64,000 nt of DNA from Didymodactylos carnosus (lineage: Eukaryota > Rotifera > Eurotatoria > Philodinida > Philodinidae), in contig CAJNOQ010000065.1 of the NCBI GenBank assembly GCA_905250885.1, positions 21,348-85,347 of the forward strand. The letters are read 5' to 3'. Made by a program: the position numbers and the translations under genes. Numbering within the stretch: the first letter of the stretch is position 1; every line of letters starts with the position of its first letter. Under the pieces are notes generated by a model, which was not told the DNA's origin, ran no database searches, and saw only the letters and a program-made list of their open reading frames with translations. Shown piece after piece: positions 1-11,439 of the stretch.

Positions 1-176
1 CAAAAATATCCACGTTTTAGCTTTAAAAAACTGGTGTTTTAGAATGAAAAATTTTCAAAATAATAAACTGAGTCTAGAAATGTTATTTAAATAACATTTC
101 TAGACTCAGTTTATTATTTTGAAAATTTTTCATTCTAAAACACCAGTTTTTTAAAGCTAAAACGTGGATATTTTTG
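1..176. repeat. Perfect 176-bp palindrome with no spacer
   Basis: Bases 1-88 are the exact reverse complement of bases 89-176, centred on GTTATTTAAATAAC at 82-95. There is no loop and I found no mismatch. The left arm may continue outside the window. A spacer-free perfect palindrome can be a very young inverted duplication, a fold-back element, or an assembly artefact at a contig end, where a read turns back on itself. The sequence alone cannot separate these. Confidence 0.95.
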
Positions 177-2242
177 ATCAGCTCGTCGAGCTCTATCGAA
201 CCATGTATAATATAGCCAAAAATAAAATAGTGCTTAAACTTCGAATTTGGTGCGCCTTACAAGAGACTGTCTTTATGTATAGTTAAAGTTTGAAAGAAGT
301 TGAAGTTAAGAAATTTTGGTGCTAAGTGTTTTTGAAGAATAGTTCTCAGAATTTTTCATTTATTGCAATCATTAAAGCGAATTCTTCTCGGTAAAACGCT
401 AAAATTGTGCCAGATACCGTTCGTAACTAAGGATAATACACGAGGCATTTCCTGGATAAATTTTAATGGAAGGTTGCGGATCTTGTCATTTTGAAGCGGA
501 GTCGTTTTCATAAAAAAACAATAAAACCTTTGAAAAACTAGACCGTATCTAGAAAACTTCAAATATTAACAAATTGATTTTTTCATCGGTGGATGGTTTA
601 GAGTAAAATGGGAATTGAATAAAATCTATGTGTTTAGTCATCGTATCGGATTTCTTAGAAGCCTTAAGGTTGACGTGGGATGACTTGTGGGAATCTTGGA
701 AACAACTGAAATGTAGGGTATTGACCACCCTGAGTTTTGTGGCAATGTTTTTTATATCAAAAACTTTAGAAAAACTAGTCAAACTCTACTTTAGGTGGAA
801 CAGCGTATTTTAAATTATGTAAACAGAAGAAGTCCTAACTTACCTAAAGTCAAACTCCAGACTTCCAAGCTGCATACTACACTCTATTTAAGATGTTTTA
901 CATAATGGTATGGTTCAAGTTGCGAAAAGATCTGTTTATATTTTCGAACTTTACCACAAAACTCTTTACGATACAAGATATTATCTTTGGTTGTATCGTA
1001 CATCTAGGTTTATCAATATGTAAAACAGTTGAAATAGAATGTTTTGGTAGTTTGAAATCTTTTGAACCAATTTTAAGTGGTTCTTCGTAAATCTTATCAA
1101 AAAGCTATTCAGAAAATGACCAATGACATTGTTGTTTTCGACGGACAGTATTCACCAGAACTCCTCGTGGGATGAGATGAGACAATCTCTTATATCCTAT
1201 CATACCTCATCTCATATGATTCTGATTTGTCCTGTGGGATCCCATGAAATATTTTTCTCAACAGTCATTTCTTTCAAGTATTCAACTAAATTTTTATTAT
1301 ATTCAACAGCCCAAAACGTAAAACGCTGCTTTTATGTATACATCCCACTGTTTTCATAGTAAAAAAAGTAAATTCCGTCATCCTCTACTGCTCATTAATA
1401 TGGAACAAAACGAAGCAAATTCAAAAGCAAAATAGAAATGAATCATCCTGTAGAATTCCATGCGAGAAAATTTTCGGCTCATCCCATCCCACGGAATCTC
1501 ATTAGTTAACCTGATATTTACGTCTAATTTAATTTTACATTAACAAGTGATATTTTAAATATTCCAGTTATTTATATCAAAGTATTGGGATGAAGTGGTG
1601 ATGAAATTAAACTATTCGTACTCTTTTCGGTTGTGTAGACTAATATAAACTTAAATCAAATTTAAAAACTTTGTTTGTTTTTAAATTTGAACAATGTACT
1701 TCGTGAAGTAGATCATATGTAAATTTAAAAACAAGATTCGACAAATTATAAACTTTTCTTTAAAAATTCATGTTTGAAAGTCAGAAAAATCTTTATTCAT
1801 ACACACATATAAATAGTTTAAGACAGAATGAAGAAAAATACACAAAAAAATCAGTGTAGTTGATAAAAAAATGAATAGCATCATTAACCCCTCTATAGAC
1901 GTTTTCAAAAACAAAAATTGCTTTTTGGAATACGTAAAAATAAGTCTTTTTTTTTTTTTAAGTTTTCATCATTATTTTTCTTTTAAAAAAGAGACAATGA
2001 AAAAGAGAGAAAATAACAAAAATGTATCGAGACTATTTATTCATAGATGGAATTTATATATTCTCTCATCCGATTTGTTCCGATGATGAACAGTTTTATT
2101 TTTAATCAAATTTCCTTTGTTCTTTTTTTTAACTTTTTGTTCACTATATACGGGGGTAAAAAGTAAAAATTTCAAATCTATAAAATCTTTTACATGGACT
2201 TTTGACAATAAACAGATGTCTGTACGTCTACAGTAGAACAAT
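177..2242. other. Gene-free AT-rich stretch with repeat fragments
   Basis: No convincing coding sequence was seen; open frames here are short and lack recognisable motifs. About 830-1000 resembles 10380-10530 and the inner arm of the fold-back element at 52653-53482, sharing a segment ending in GGTTCAA(A/G)TTGCGAAAAGA. A word-rich element lies at about 1157-1503. The last 200 bases before 2243 could hold a promoter, but no clear TATA box or other element stands out. Confidence 0.6.
1157..1503. mobile_element. Candidate MITE built of GGGATGAG words
   Basis: The left end carries GTGGGATGAGATGAG at about 1167. The right end carries CTCATCCCATCCCAC near 1480, which is its near-perfect reverse complement. 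CTCATCTCAT and GGGATCCCAT words lie between. The ends therefore form imperfect terminal inverted repeats of about 22 bp. I found no convincing target duplication, so the boundaries are approximate. Confidence 0.45.
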
Positions 2243-2908
2243 TTGGTAAAAATGAACTTTGACACTTATTTTGTCCGCTCGTATCAACCAAATCTATCAA
2301 GAGAACATTTACAACGACGTTATCAACAACAACATACTGTTTCTCCTCCAACACGATATACCACAACAATTGATCAAACAACAGCATTAATGGAACAAAT
2401 AAAAAGTCGTCCGCAACCAAAATCAACAGCGTTTGTATCTTATCCATTTAGCAAAACGACAAGGCAAACATCGAGTAATACAACATTAATATCATTACCA
2501 TCAACATTTAAAAAACTAGATCGAATTGAAGAACCATTAAAACGAACGTTGAAACCCCATGAACTCTGCTATCAATTAAATTTGAAATTAGAATATCTTA
2601 TTCTTAATCGACTAATTGATAGAAGTCGTGTTATCGTTAGTCGTACATCATCTGTATTATCAAACAGAGTATCACCAACGCTGCTACAATCAGCCAACAC
2701 AACATCTCGTACAGTTATTAAAAATGGAACGAAACAAAATGATTTGCTAACAACAGCTCTGTTATTTTCAAATAATAGTGGACATTTATCAATAGATTCA
2801 CAATCAACATTGATAATGAATAATGATGAGATGGAGAAAGATTCATGGATAGATGAAGGCATGGAAGAAATGGTAGAAGAACAAAATATTATTATTAGCA
2901 AGGCGTAA
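2243..2908 (+). CDS. Hypothetical 221-aa protein, or 5' exon of the TTLL4-like gene
   Basis: An uninterrupted 221-codon frame starts with ATG at 2243 and ends in TAA at 2906. The product is hydrophilic, rich in Ser, Thr, Gln and Arg, with an acidic C-terminus (roughly residues 192-218). I recognise no domain. Two readings compete. The stop codon overlaps a strong donor, GC|GTAAGT at 2905. Splicing from 2904 to 4395 keeps frame and would make this the N-terminus of the tubulin ligase-like protein downstream. Alternatively an AATAAA at about 2959 makes it a separate single-exon gene. TTLL4 proteins often have long poorly conserved N-termini, which mildly favours fusion. cDNA would decide. Confidence 0.6.
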   Translation: MVKMNFDTYFVRSYQPNLSREHLQRRYQQQHTVSPPTRYTTTIDQTTALMEQIKSRPQPKSTAFVSYPFSKTTRQTSSNTTLISLPSTFKKLDRIEEPLKRTLKPHELCYQLNLKLEYLILNRLIDRSRVIVSRTSSVLSNRVSPTLLQSANTTSRTVIKNGTKQNDLLTTALLFSNNSGHLSIDSQSTLIMNNDEMEKDSWIDEGMEEMVEEQNIIISKA

Positions 2909-4386
2909 GTTTGACGTCCGAAGCACCGTGTACACATTTGCCACTATTTTTTATAACAAATAAATTTTAAATTTTAATTTGCACAAATCTTTACAATATT
3001 TCTTGTATCATATTAAATCATGAAAATGACTTTTGATTAATACTTTTCTACGTAATATCAATAGAAAAGAATTCAATTCTTATTAAGTACTTTTAATAGT
3101 ATTTCCGTTAAGGAAATAATAAAAATGATTTTTTGTACTATTATTTTCCTATTTTGTAAGATTAGCAACAGATAAAAATGTTGAGATTGTATGTTCATTT
3201 CTTTTCCTAGTTAACTTTTTATGTTTTCATGTTATAGTCACTTGTTTTCATTAGTGAATGTCAGCGAATATTCGATTACGGTATTAAATTTCTAAATGAC
3301 TATTTTATTTAATCGTTTACAATATAGCCTAAGTAAAAAATAATCATGAAATTGTAGTAGATCATAAATGTGTAAATAGAAAAGATTTTTTTTTTTTTTT
3401 ATTTTAATTTTATAGCAAAGATTTTTTAATAATAATTGTGCAAATAAGAAACCGATAAATCCAATGAAAAAATATTGTCAACATTAGATATTTGAATACA
3501 ACTTTTTTACTAATATATTCATTATTAACAGCATCAAATTACAGTATGTCAATATTTAAAGATCTCATGGATTAATTTGAGAGATCTATTGTGTGTAACA
3601 TTGATTATTAATGTGTAAAGATATTACACGAATGGCTCAAAATTTTAACGAGTTCTTTCTTTTTAATGTCTACTAGAACTGAAATCTATTCACACCTTTT
3701 CAACAAGTTGCAAGAACATTTTTTTTGCATCTAACGTGTTGCAACGCAAGTTCTGTAGCAAAAATTATTCTTTGAAATAATTTAATCAGAATTGTCGCTC
3801 TTTTAAAAACGTCCATTTTGTAATACATTTAAATGAATATTCCAAGCACAAAAAAATGATCTGGATAGACCTATTAATAGGGCCTATCGAAAGGCCGATC
3901 TATAAATTGATCTATTGATAGCTCGATTGATGCTGATTCCTATCAAAGATCTATTTCTGGTCTGTCAACATCCGATTAATTGGTCTACTGATCGGTACAT
4001 CGATCAAGATCTAGCTCACCATCCTATTTAGAGGGCTACGGATCGACTATTTATTCGGCATTGATATGGAGCATCAATTGGACTATCAATAGACCAATTT
4101 ATGGACCGATCTTATCTATGATAATTGTTCGTTTTGATAGGCCTATCTAGATCATTTTTTCGTTCATGAGATTGTTGTATGAAATCTTTTCTTATATTTA
4201 TTCAAATTTTATCAATAATAAACTTTTAAAGTTTTAGACATAATTGAGCATTCAACATATTTCTCCATACAGATATCAACTTGAAGAGCGATTATGTTCG
4301 CTATTTTTTTAATTCTCTTTCTCTAATCCAAGATGAAGCCATAGAACTGGGGAGGTTGGAGTATCATGTAACAGACCGAAAATTTG
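2909..4386. other. Non-coding gap or 1.5-kb intron holding a fold-back element
   Basis: AT-rich sequence without a convincing exon. If 2243-2904 is spliced to 4395 this is a single large intron, far longer than the 50-90 bp introns usual in this window. The extra length is partly explained by the inverted-repeat element at 3851-4160. Confidence 0.6.
3851..4160. mobile_element. Fold-back MITE with GATC/CTAT word repeats
   Basis: The ends are inverted repeats: AAAAAATGATCTGGATAG at 3851 against the complement of CTATCTAGATCATTTTTT ending at 4160. The match continues inward through the segments containing TCTATAAATTGATCTATTGA (left) and TCAATAGACCAATTTATGGA (right), giving arms of roughly 110-130 bp around a short loop. 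The interior is dense in GATC, CTAT and TGATCG words. No transposase coding is present, so it would be non-autonomous. I could not fix a target duplication. Confidence 0.7.
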
Positions 4387-7300
4387 ATGTTTAGAATTGA
4401 TGGGGAAAATGAAGAGAAAGTTGAAGATGAAGAAGATGAAGGGGAAAATGAGGAAGAATCAGTAAAATCTTCTGAAAGCGACGGTAAATTGATAGTCACT
4501 CTATTGTCTATAGATGAATATTTATCGCTATTCTAAATTAATTTAGGTGATACAGACACGTACAATGCACTTGATCCTCACGTGCTTGTATCAGATAAAG
4601 GTATATTTTTGTACTCATCATTGCATTACAAAAAAAAGAGTAATATATACTTGTGAACATATTTCAAGTTCGTCGTGTGGGCAATATGGATGTTAGAACA
4701 GGACTCATTCCAAGTATATTTATAAATATACCACCGACAATTCGATTTGGAACAGAAAATCAACGAAGTTAGTATCTTCTTCACTAAAAAGTAGTATTAT
4801 GACTAAAAATTTATTTATTTCAAGTTGATCCGTTACCAGCACCACTCAAAAAAATGATGAAATGGAAGATGTCAACCATTACACCAAACATTGTTAAAAA
4901 TACTGTAACGAGATCTGGATTTCGTCTTATAAACGGTATGTACATTTATTCTTCGTTTTTTTTAATACAATTTACGTATATCATTTAGCTGACGGTATGT
5001 AGACGACATAGATAATCGTTAGTACTATTGTGCACCATATTTTGGTGTATTTTGTTGCACTCATAATCTCACATGTTGGATCTTCTACACATATCTTTAC
5101 TATTGAAGGAATCATTGTTTTCAAATCTTCTATATTAATGATAAATGTCGAATTCTTTTAACATTTCTCATTGCTTTTTTTGATTTTCAGTTTTTTTGAT
5201 AGATTTTATTCTTATTAGTGAATAATTTTAGCTACTTAACGTGTATTATAACACAAGCATTGATCAGCGAATTTGTTTGACAAACACTTATTCTCTTATG
5301 AAAGTGTAGTCCATCTATCTAATGCTTCTCTTACTCATTTCTACTCCACTAGTAAATTGATCATTTATATATCAACTAGAATAATTAACAATAATTCTTT
5401 TCTAACGCTTGTAGATGCGTCATTTTTTGTTAGCACATACGAATTCGTTTATTTTCAAAAATAAAAAATTTAACACGTTGTATTTGTGAAAATTCAGGAG
5501 AATTCATTAAAATTTTGAGTGATGGATATATCCGCTCCTATAACTTTTTCATATTAGAAATATAACGTACGCAAAGTCATTAAAATTATTCACTAAGTTT
5601 AACTATGGTTTGTTTTTAACTTGATGTATGCAACATTTGCATTTCACTTTATCTTAACATAATTCTCTTCTGTACTTTTAGAGGGAAATGATTGGCTTGG
5701 TACATGGTCACGGCATATGAAACCGCCATGCTTCCGAGCAATACGCGAATTTCAAAAAGTAAACTTTGCTTTTATCCAATATCATTGTATTTTATTTATA
5801 ATTTCGTTTATTATTGATAGGTAAATCATTTTCCTGGTTCATTTCAAATTGGTCGTAAAGATCGTTTATGGCGAAATTTATCGCATATGCAAGCGATACA
5901 TTCGAAACGAGAATTTGATTTTGTACCACAAACATTTGTTTTACCAGCCGATTTATTATTATTAAAACGTATATTCGATGAAACAACCGACTCCCGAGAA
6001 TGTAAATGGATTATTAAGCCGGTTTGTATATAATTAACTTATATTTAGTGTGTACGTGTGTGTATGTGTATAGTAACATATTCTTTATCAAATTAACTTC
6101 AACGTTTGATTTAGCCAGCTAGCGCCCGTGGTCAAGGAATTCGAGTTATTAGTAAATTAGATCATGTACCAAAAAAACGTCCAGTTGTGGTACAAAAGTA
6201 AGTTGTAATATTAACTTTCTTTAACTAACATATCAGATATAGTCTATATATATTGTTTTCATAAATTCTAGATATATAGCTAATCCATATTTAATTAATG
6301 GACATAAATTTGACTTACGATTGTATGTTTATGTCACAAGTCATGATCCTCTAAGAATTTATCTTTATGAAGATGGTTTAGCTCGTTTTGCATCACGAAA
6401 GTATGTATAAATCAATAAAGTGAAAATAAAATGAATATATTTTTATTAAATTATCAGATATTCACCATCAATGAAATCATTAGGTGATAGATTTATGCAC
6501 TTAACAAATTATAGTATTAACAGATATAACAGCGAATATAAATCAAATAATGATCATGGTGCATGTGCAGGACATAAATGGTATAGATAACAATAAAAAT
6601 ATGTCAAGAATTAATGATAAATTTTATCTTGTCTAGGAGTCTAAAAGCATTGTGGACTTATTTGAAGAAACGAGATATTGATGTTGTGGATGTGTGGGAA
6701 CGGATTAAAGATTTGATTATTAAAACAATCATAAGGTAATTTCTTCTCGGTTGTTAACTTATTTTACAATTTGTATATCAAAATTGCAAATAAAATCGAC
6801 TATTAAGAAGAGAGAATGTTAAACAAGATTCACTACGCATTAATACAATTTTTTTAAAAAGAAAATGTTATGCTACCTCAGTACCATAATATATTTTTCA
6901 ATTATTTATGGAATTTTTATCTGTACATTTTCTTCCATTATTTGTGTTTCTATAAACAATCTATGGATAAATGATTTTTTAGTGCTGATGCTTATGTTAA
7001 CGTTTTGGTGAAAGCTAATGTGAAAAGAAAATTTAGTGTACATGAATTATTTGGATTTGATGTTATTTTGGATGAACAATGTAAACCATGGATTGTAGAA
7101 GTGAACATTTCTCCCTCTTTACATTCCAATTCACCGGTAAGTCAATAGAAAATGTTATTGTTTATCTATTTTAAAAAAAAAATGACTCTATTTATCTTTT
7201 AGCTTGATGTTAGCGTTAAAGGATCTATGATAGCTGATCTACTCAATTTATCCGGTTTTCAGATACCCGATAGACGCGATGTACTCTCTGATACAAGTGT

Positions 7301-8024
7301 CAGAAAGTATGTAGTTAGATTTACGTTATTTCCTCTGTTTTTATTTTGTTTTGTATAAAAATCACTTACTATAGAAAAGCACGTCTACCTAAAAGTCTTA
7401 TATTTGACAAACGAATATTAGCACAAACATTATCAACCGATGAAAAACTAAAACATCAATATTTTATACAACGGTATAATGATGAAGTACGAGAAATCAT
7501 ATATTTTCTTCACAATTTACCGAAATGAAGTAATATGATTTATTTTTTAGCAAGCACGAAAATCCATATTAGATATGTTCACACCTGATGATATTCGTCT
7601 ATTAACGGAAACAGAAGATGAATATGCGAGACGAGGTTCATTTGAACGCATTTATCCAACGCATCAAACACGAAAATATTTAAAATATTTTGAAACACCA
7701 AGGTATTATAATTTACTTTTAAATGAATGGATTACAAAATATTATCGACTTGAAGAACGAGGTTTGTATCTATTACTTAATGAATATTAAATAAAAAATT
7801 AAAATATAATATAATTTAGGTATATCACTTTTAAATAGTTTTTGCAAAAAATTAATTCATATTCAAAATCCAGCAGAAATTTCTGCTCATTTAGTAAGTA
7901 TAAATTTATTTATCCAATGTTATTAAGAGAACATACATTCTATCTCTTTTTTTTATAGTGGGCACATAACCAAAAACAATGGCAAACATCGAATAGTCAT
8001 CGTGATACTGACAATGGAGATTGA
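4387..8024 (+). CDS. TTLL4: Tubulin polyglutamylase, TTLL4-like
   Basis: Sixteen exons: 4387-4483, 4547-4600, 4669-4767, 4825-4935, 5682-5758, 5821-6021, 6115-6197, 6272-6400, 6458-6580, 6637-6735, 6983-7136, 7203-7306, 7375-7486, 7551-7761, 7820-7893, 7959-8024, giving 597 residues. The enzyme adds glutamate to tubulin tails on microtubules and cilia using ATP; the ATP-grasp fold is known for the family. Seen here: an acidic N-terminus (5-30), then [12 protein letters not shown] and [15 protein letters not shown] leading into the TTL domain (about 85-450), with NDWLGTW (about 122), [14 protein letters not shown] (about 210-223), [21 protein letters not shown], and the metal/ATP segment [12 protein letters not shown]...[10 protein letters not shown] (about 383-404). 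A TTLL4-type C-terminal segment, [16 protein letters not shown], follows. All expected motifs are intact. The start is the ATG at 4387, or exon 2243-2904 spliced to 4395. Confidence 0.93.
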
Positions 8025-9029
8025 ATATATAATTATATGTTTTATGTATTTCGTATTTTTGGTGAAGGCTCAAGTTTCTCTGGTGCTGTTAAATACTATC
8101 TATTCTTTCTTGCCTTTCTGAAATTTTGTTTTATTTTTTGCTGGTTACGCATTAGTTACTGGTGCTCTCTAATTTTCTTCTTCTGTTGCCTTATACAGAA
8201 AAACGGTGATCTTTGTATAGTCTAAATTAGTGTTTATGACTTTTTGTTTATTTAATGTGTTATGTAAATTATATTTTTTTTTATCATATACACTTCTTTT
8301 ATACTTTCGTATGGTTTTTTCTTTTTTAAGAATCAAAAATTATTTTGTTATTTAAAGTATTAGACAGAACTATGAACAGTACATAAAATAATAATACCGA
8401 ATTTACTTTTATAATTTTGTATCAAAGTAAATTTGTCGTATACTGTTCGTTATTTATACATTAATTGATTTTGTGCACTTATTTCAGTTATTGTTAAAAA
8501 TGATATATCATTCATTTGATTGTTCGCTCGTGAAATCATTCTACAGTTATGAAAAATTTTCTCTCGTTATATAAAAGTATTAGAATTCTGATTTTAATTT
8601 GTCTTTGTGATGTTAACTTGGATATTGTATCTCTATTTCTTGTTATAGCCATCTAAATTCATATTTTTATCTTTCTGTTTAAATTCTGATTGTAACTTTC
8701 TAAAAAAAAGAAGAATCCTATCTCGCTACAATTTTTGCCAAAGAGGATTCAAAGTGAGAAGCAAAAGACAAAGGAATTCCATTTTTTGTCTGAAAATCAC
8801 TGTGATAAGTGTAATCCAGACTAAAACTGTTTCCACCGAGATGGCTGTTTCACATGCTAATTTTTGGCGCAAAAGCGTAATTTTCATAAAAATAGTGTTT
8901 GACTCAAGTGCAAAATGATGAGATAAAAATAAATAATTAACATACAAAGCAATAGGTTCTTGATAAAGACATATAATTATGTCTTTATCATTTGTAAACG
9001 CTTCTAAATGGGAACGGATGGAGAAATTT
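8025..9029. other. Downstream region without recognised features
   Basis: AT-rich sequence directly downstream of the tubulin ligase stop codon, likely including its 3' UTR. No conserved coding motif, RNA gene or repeat boundary was seen. Confidence 0.5.
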
Positions 9030-9119
9030 CACGAGAGATAGGAACACATAAACAATCCTATGAAATTCCTGTTCAAGAATTATATTTTCCTACTAAAATC
9101 CTAAATAATTCCTGCTACA

Positions 9120-9310
9120 TTATGATTCAGTCATCGCATCTTCTTGTTAGGATCCTAACAGGATCCTAGCAAATCCTACGACTTTCCGGTATACCTGACT
9201 TCTTTAGGATTCTGTAAGATTTTCCTAGGATCCTACCAAAAAGTCAGCTAAGTCCTGGCAGGAGCCTGGCCAGATTTCTTAAGGATCCTGTCAAGAAATA
9301 TATAGGTTTC
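9120..9310. repeat. Degenerate AGGATCCT word-repeat tract
   Basis: Words such as TTAGGATCCTAACAGGATCC, CCTAGGATCCTACC and TTAAGGATCCTG recur, mixed with TCCTA and AGGAGCCTGG variants in both orientations. The unit is itself palindromic. No clear terminal repeats were found. It resembles the interior of the word-filled MITEs elsewhere in the window. Confidence 0.6.
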
Positions 9311-9483
9311 TTACTAGGGAAACGTATTTTATAATCCGTAACTAACCGGACTTAATAAAAAAAGGTAGAGAAAGCACATTCCTTCACACAAATGAACTAA
9401 ACGGCTGTACAAAGGATTGGAAAGCCATTGATTTTGTCGATAGGAATCACGAATTTCACCATGTGATTCATAGCTTTAAGATG

Positions 9484-9690
9484 TGGGCAAACGATCTGGT
9501 CTTGCGAAATTTCACAAGAGGAGACAAAATGGAACGAGTTTTTTTGAATTATTAGACGAAACGAGACCAGATGAAATTCGTTCTTTCTCGGCACATTGGT
9601 TGTAGCTAAGAACGTCTCAAAAACTGATTACAGAAGTATGGAAAGACTTTTATTTCTTTTCCTTTTAGTTTTTGTATCTTTGATGTGATA
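9484..9690 (-). repeat. Dispersed repeat, copy 1 (inverted relative to 32181-32380)
   Basis: The reverse complement of this segment aligns along about 200 bp with 32181-32380, with common landmarks ATCACATCAA, GTAATCAGTTTTTGAGA, GTTCTTAGCTACAA and AGACCAGATCGT. By eye the identity is about 80%. The segment carries TCTCGTTTCGT-type words. It has no coding potential I can support. A family of mobile repeats is the simplest explanation. Confidence 0.8.
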
Positions 9691-9712
9691 AGCATAGCTA
9701 GACGAAGGTAGA

Positions 9713-9895
9713 ATGATGGCTAGAGGTCTGGATGGCGGTCCCGGTCCCGCGAGGCTTTTTACGAGGCCAGCACCCAGAAAAATCTTTTTTACGAGACCAA
9801 GACCGGGACCAAGAGGTTTGCAGGACGGTCCCAGGCCTGTGGGAAGGTCCCGATCCCGTAGGACTTTTAATGAAACCGGGACCAGGTTTTTTTGC
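9713..9895. repeat. GC-rich GGTCCCG/CGGGACC word-repeat tract
   Basis: This is a sharp island of higher GC in AT-rich DNA. It is made of GGTCCCG, GGTCCCGATCCCG, CGAGACCAAGACCGGGACC and CGAGG words on both strands. All six frames stay open only because the tract is repetitive; the resulting Gly/Pro/Arg-rich translations are not credible proteins. Confidence 0.7.
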
Positions 9896-10059
9896 ACTAC
9901 CAGCTTTTTCAAAATATAATGAATTCCGATACAAATTTAATAACTTTTGATGGAAAAGATAAAGATCTGCGGTTCTTAGCAATGGATAGACAAGACTAAA
10001 GAACATCAGTCTATGAAAAGATTAAGTCTGATCTTGAGGTCTGCGACTCTCAAGACCCA

Positions 10060-10265
10060 GGTAAAAGAACCTTACTGTGAGATCTTATAAGATTCTTGTA
10101 CGATTTCGTCTGATTTCGTAAGATTCTGTAAGAAACATAGAAACTGATTCTTGATGTAAGATCTTATACTGAGATTTCATCAGATTTCGTAAGATTTTCG
10201 TGTGATTTTTATAGAATTTTATAAGATCTTGTAAGATCTTGATCTGATTTTTGAACCTTGGGAAC
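10060..10265. repeat. TAAGATCTTATAAGATTC word-repeat tract
   Basis: GATCTTATAAGATTCTTG, TTCGTAAGATTCTGTAAGA and TTATAAGATCTTGTAAGATC recur for about 200 bp, with the palindromic core AAGATCTT. Weak end complementarity exists between CCCAGGTAAAAGAACC (about 10056) and GAACCTTGGG (about 10253), so this may be another MITE. Confidence 0.6.
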
Positions 10266-10379
10266 GACTGGAATAAAGATTATCGACCACAGTGAGCCTC
10301 TTGAGAATGTTTGTTTTCATCAAAAATTAAAAGTCCAGTAAAAATCTACTTCAGATAAAATAGTCCATTTTAGGTGATT

Positions 10380-10530
10380 CTTATACAAAATTGAAAAATT
10401 CGTAACTGACTTGAAATCGGTTCAAAGCGTTTCAACACCTTGCCTCAAAATATACTCTATTTTAGATGCCTTAAAAAGTGATGTGGTTCAAATTGCGAAA
10501 AGAATCTGTTTGTATATCTAAAATTTTCAG
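10380..10530. repeat. Diverged copy of a dispersed repeat
   Basis: GAAAAATTCGTAACTGACTTG, read here over 20 positions from about 10393, followed by ATATACTCTATTTTAGATG, resembles the left inner arm of the element at 52653-53482 (about 52869-52945). The part after ACTCTATTTTAGATG also resembles 880-935. Three diverged copies therefore exist in this window. Confidence 0.6.
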
Positions 10531-11439
10531 CAAACCCCACAATCTAAACTTATCCTACATTCAAAACATCATAAGAACGTCTAGCAAATGTTGCTAAAAC
10601 AGTTTCCTAAATTTATGTTTGTTTAGAATCACCACTTTTAAGTAGAAACGGAAAAACTTGAAAAGTTGAAAGTGTTCTTTTCGTTCTAAATGCGTTATTG
10701 GAGGTATCCATACATACGACTTAAATGTCTCATTCATTTAACATATCCAACACAACAACTTCGGATAGAAAAGATCGCTCGCCATTTTTTCAGATGATCA
10801 ATCAAAGTAGCAAGTTTCTTGTACTTGGATCGAAAAGAAGCTATTATGCTTTATTCCGTACGAAGCGTTTATTGAAGTAGGATCCAAAAAATGTCCTACA
10901 CCATGCAACCAATCTCGATAAAACTTGCAGAGAATATTGCTTATGCTGTTAGTTTATGGCAAAAGTCATAGCCGAAAATATAAAATCCTTCACAAACAAA
11001 CAGACATATCGAAATGAAATTCTTAGCAAAATCTCTAGAGTTTTTTTGGTGAGTAGAGATATGTAGCATTTGTTCTAAACGAAATTACAGACATCTAAAT
11101 TTAAACACGGCTGCAGATTTAGAAGCGGAAGATTATTGAGAGTTGTCTCAGTTACCTTTTAGTATGGATTTTAAATTAAAAGTCTGTAATAAAACTTTCT
11201 TGCTCATCAATGAAATACTCTGTTCTTAGGAAAAGTAAAAATTATAGTAGTTAACACATTATAGCAGTAAACACTTAAGGAGATCCGTCCGTGTAAAAAA
11301 CCTGACCGAGTTTTGACCAAACAAATCGACTTCCTCGGGAAGTCTTAACCGTGCAAAGCGTAAAATTTTCTTTTCCCTGATATCCGAACTATGGTCTAAA
11401 CCATTCTACCTAGCCTCCTAGAATTTTTACCTCGTCTTT

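Noticed and set aside
9628-10006. Several overlapping Gly/Pro/Arg-rich frames on both strands
   Set aside because: They arise from the GGTCCCG word repeat, which lacks stop codons in all frames.
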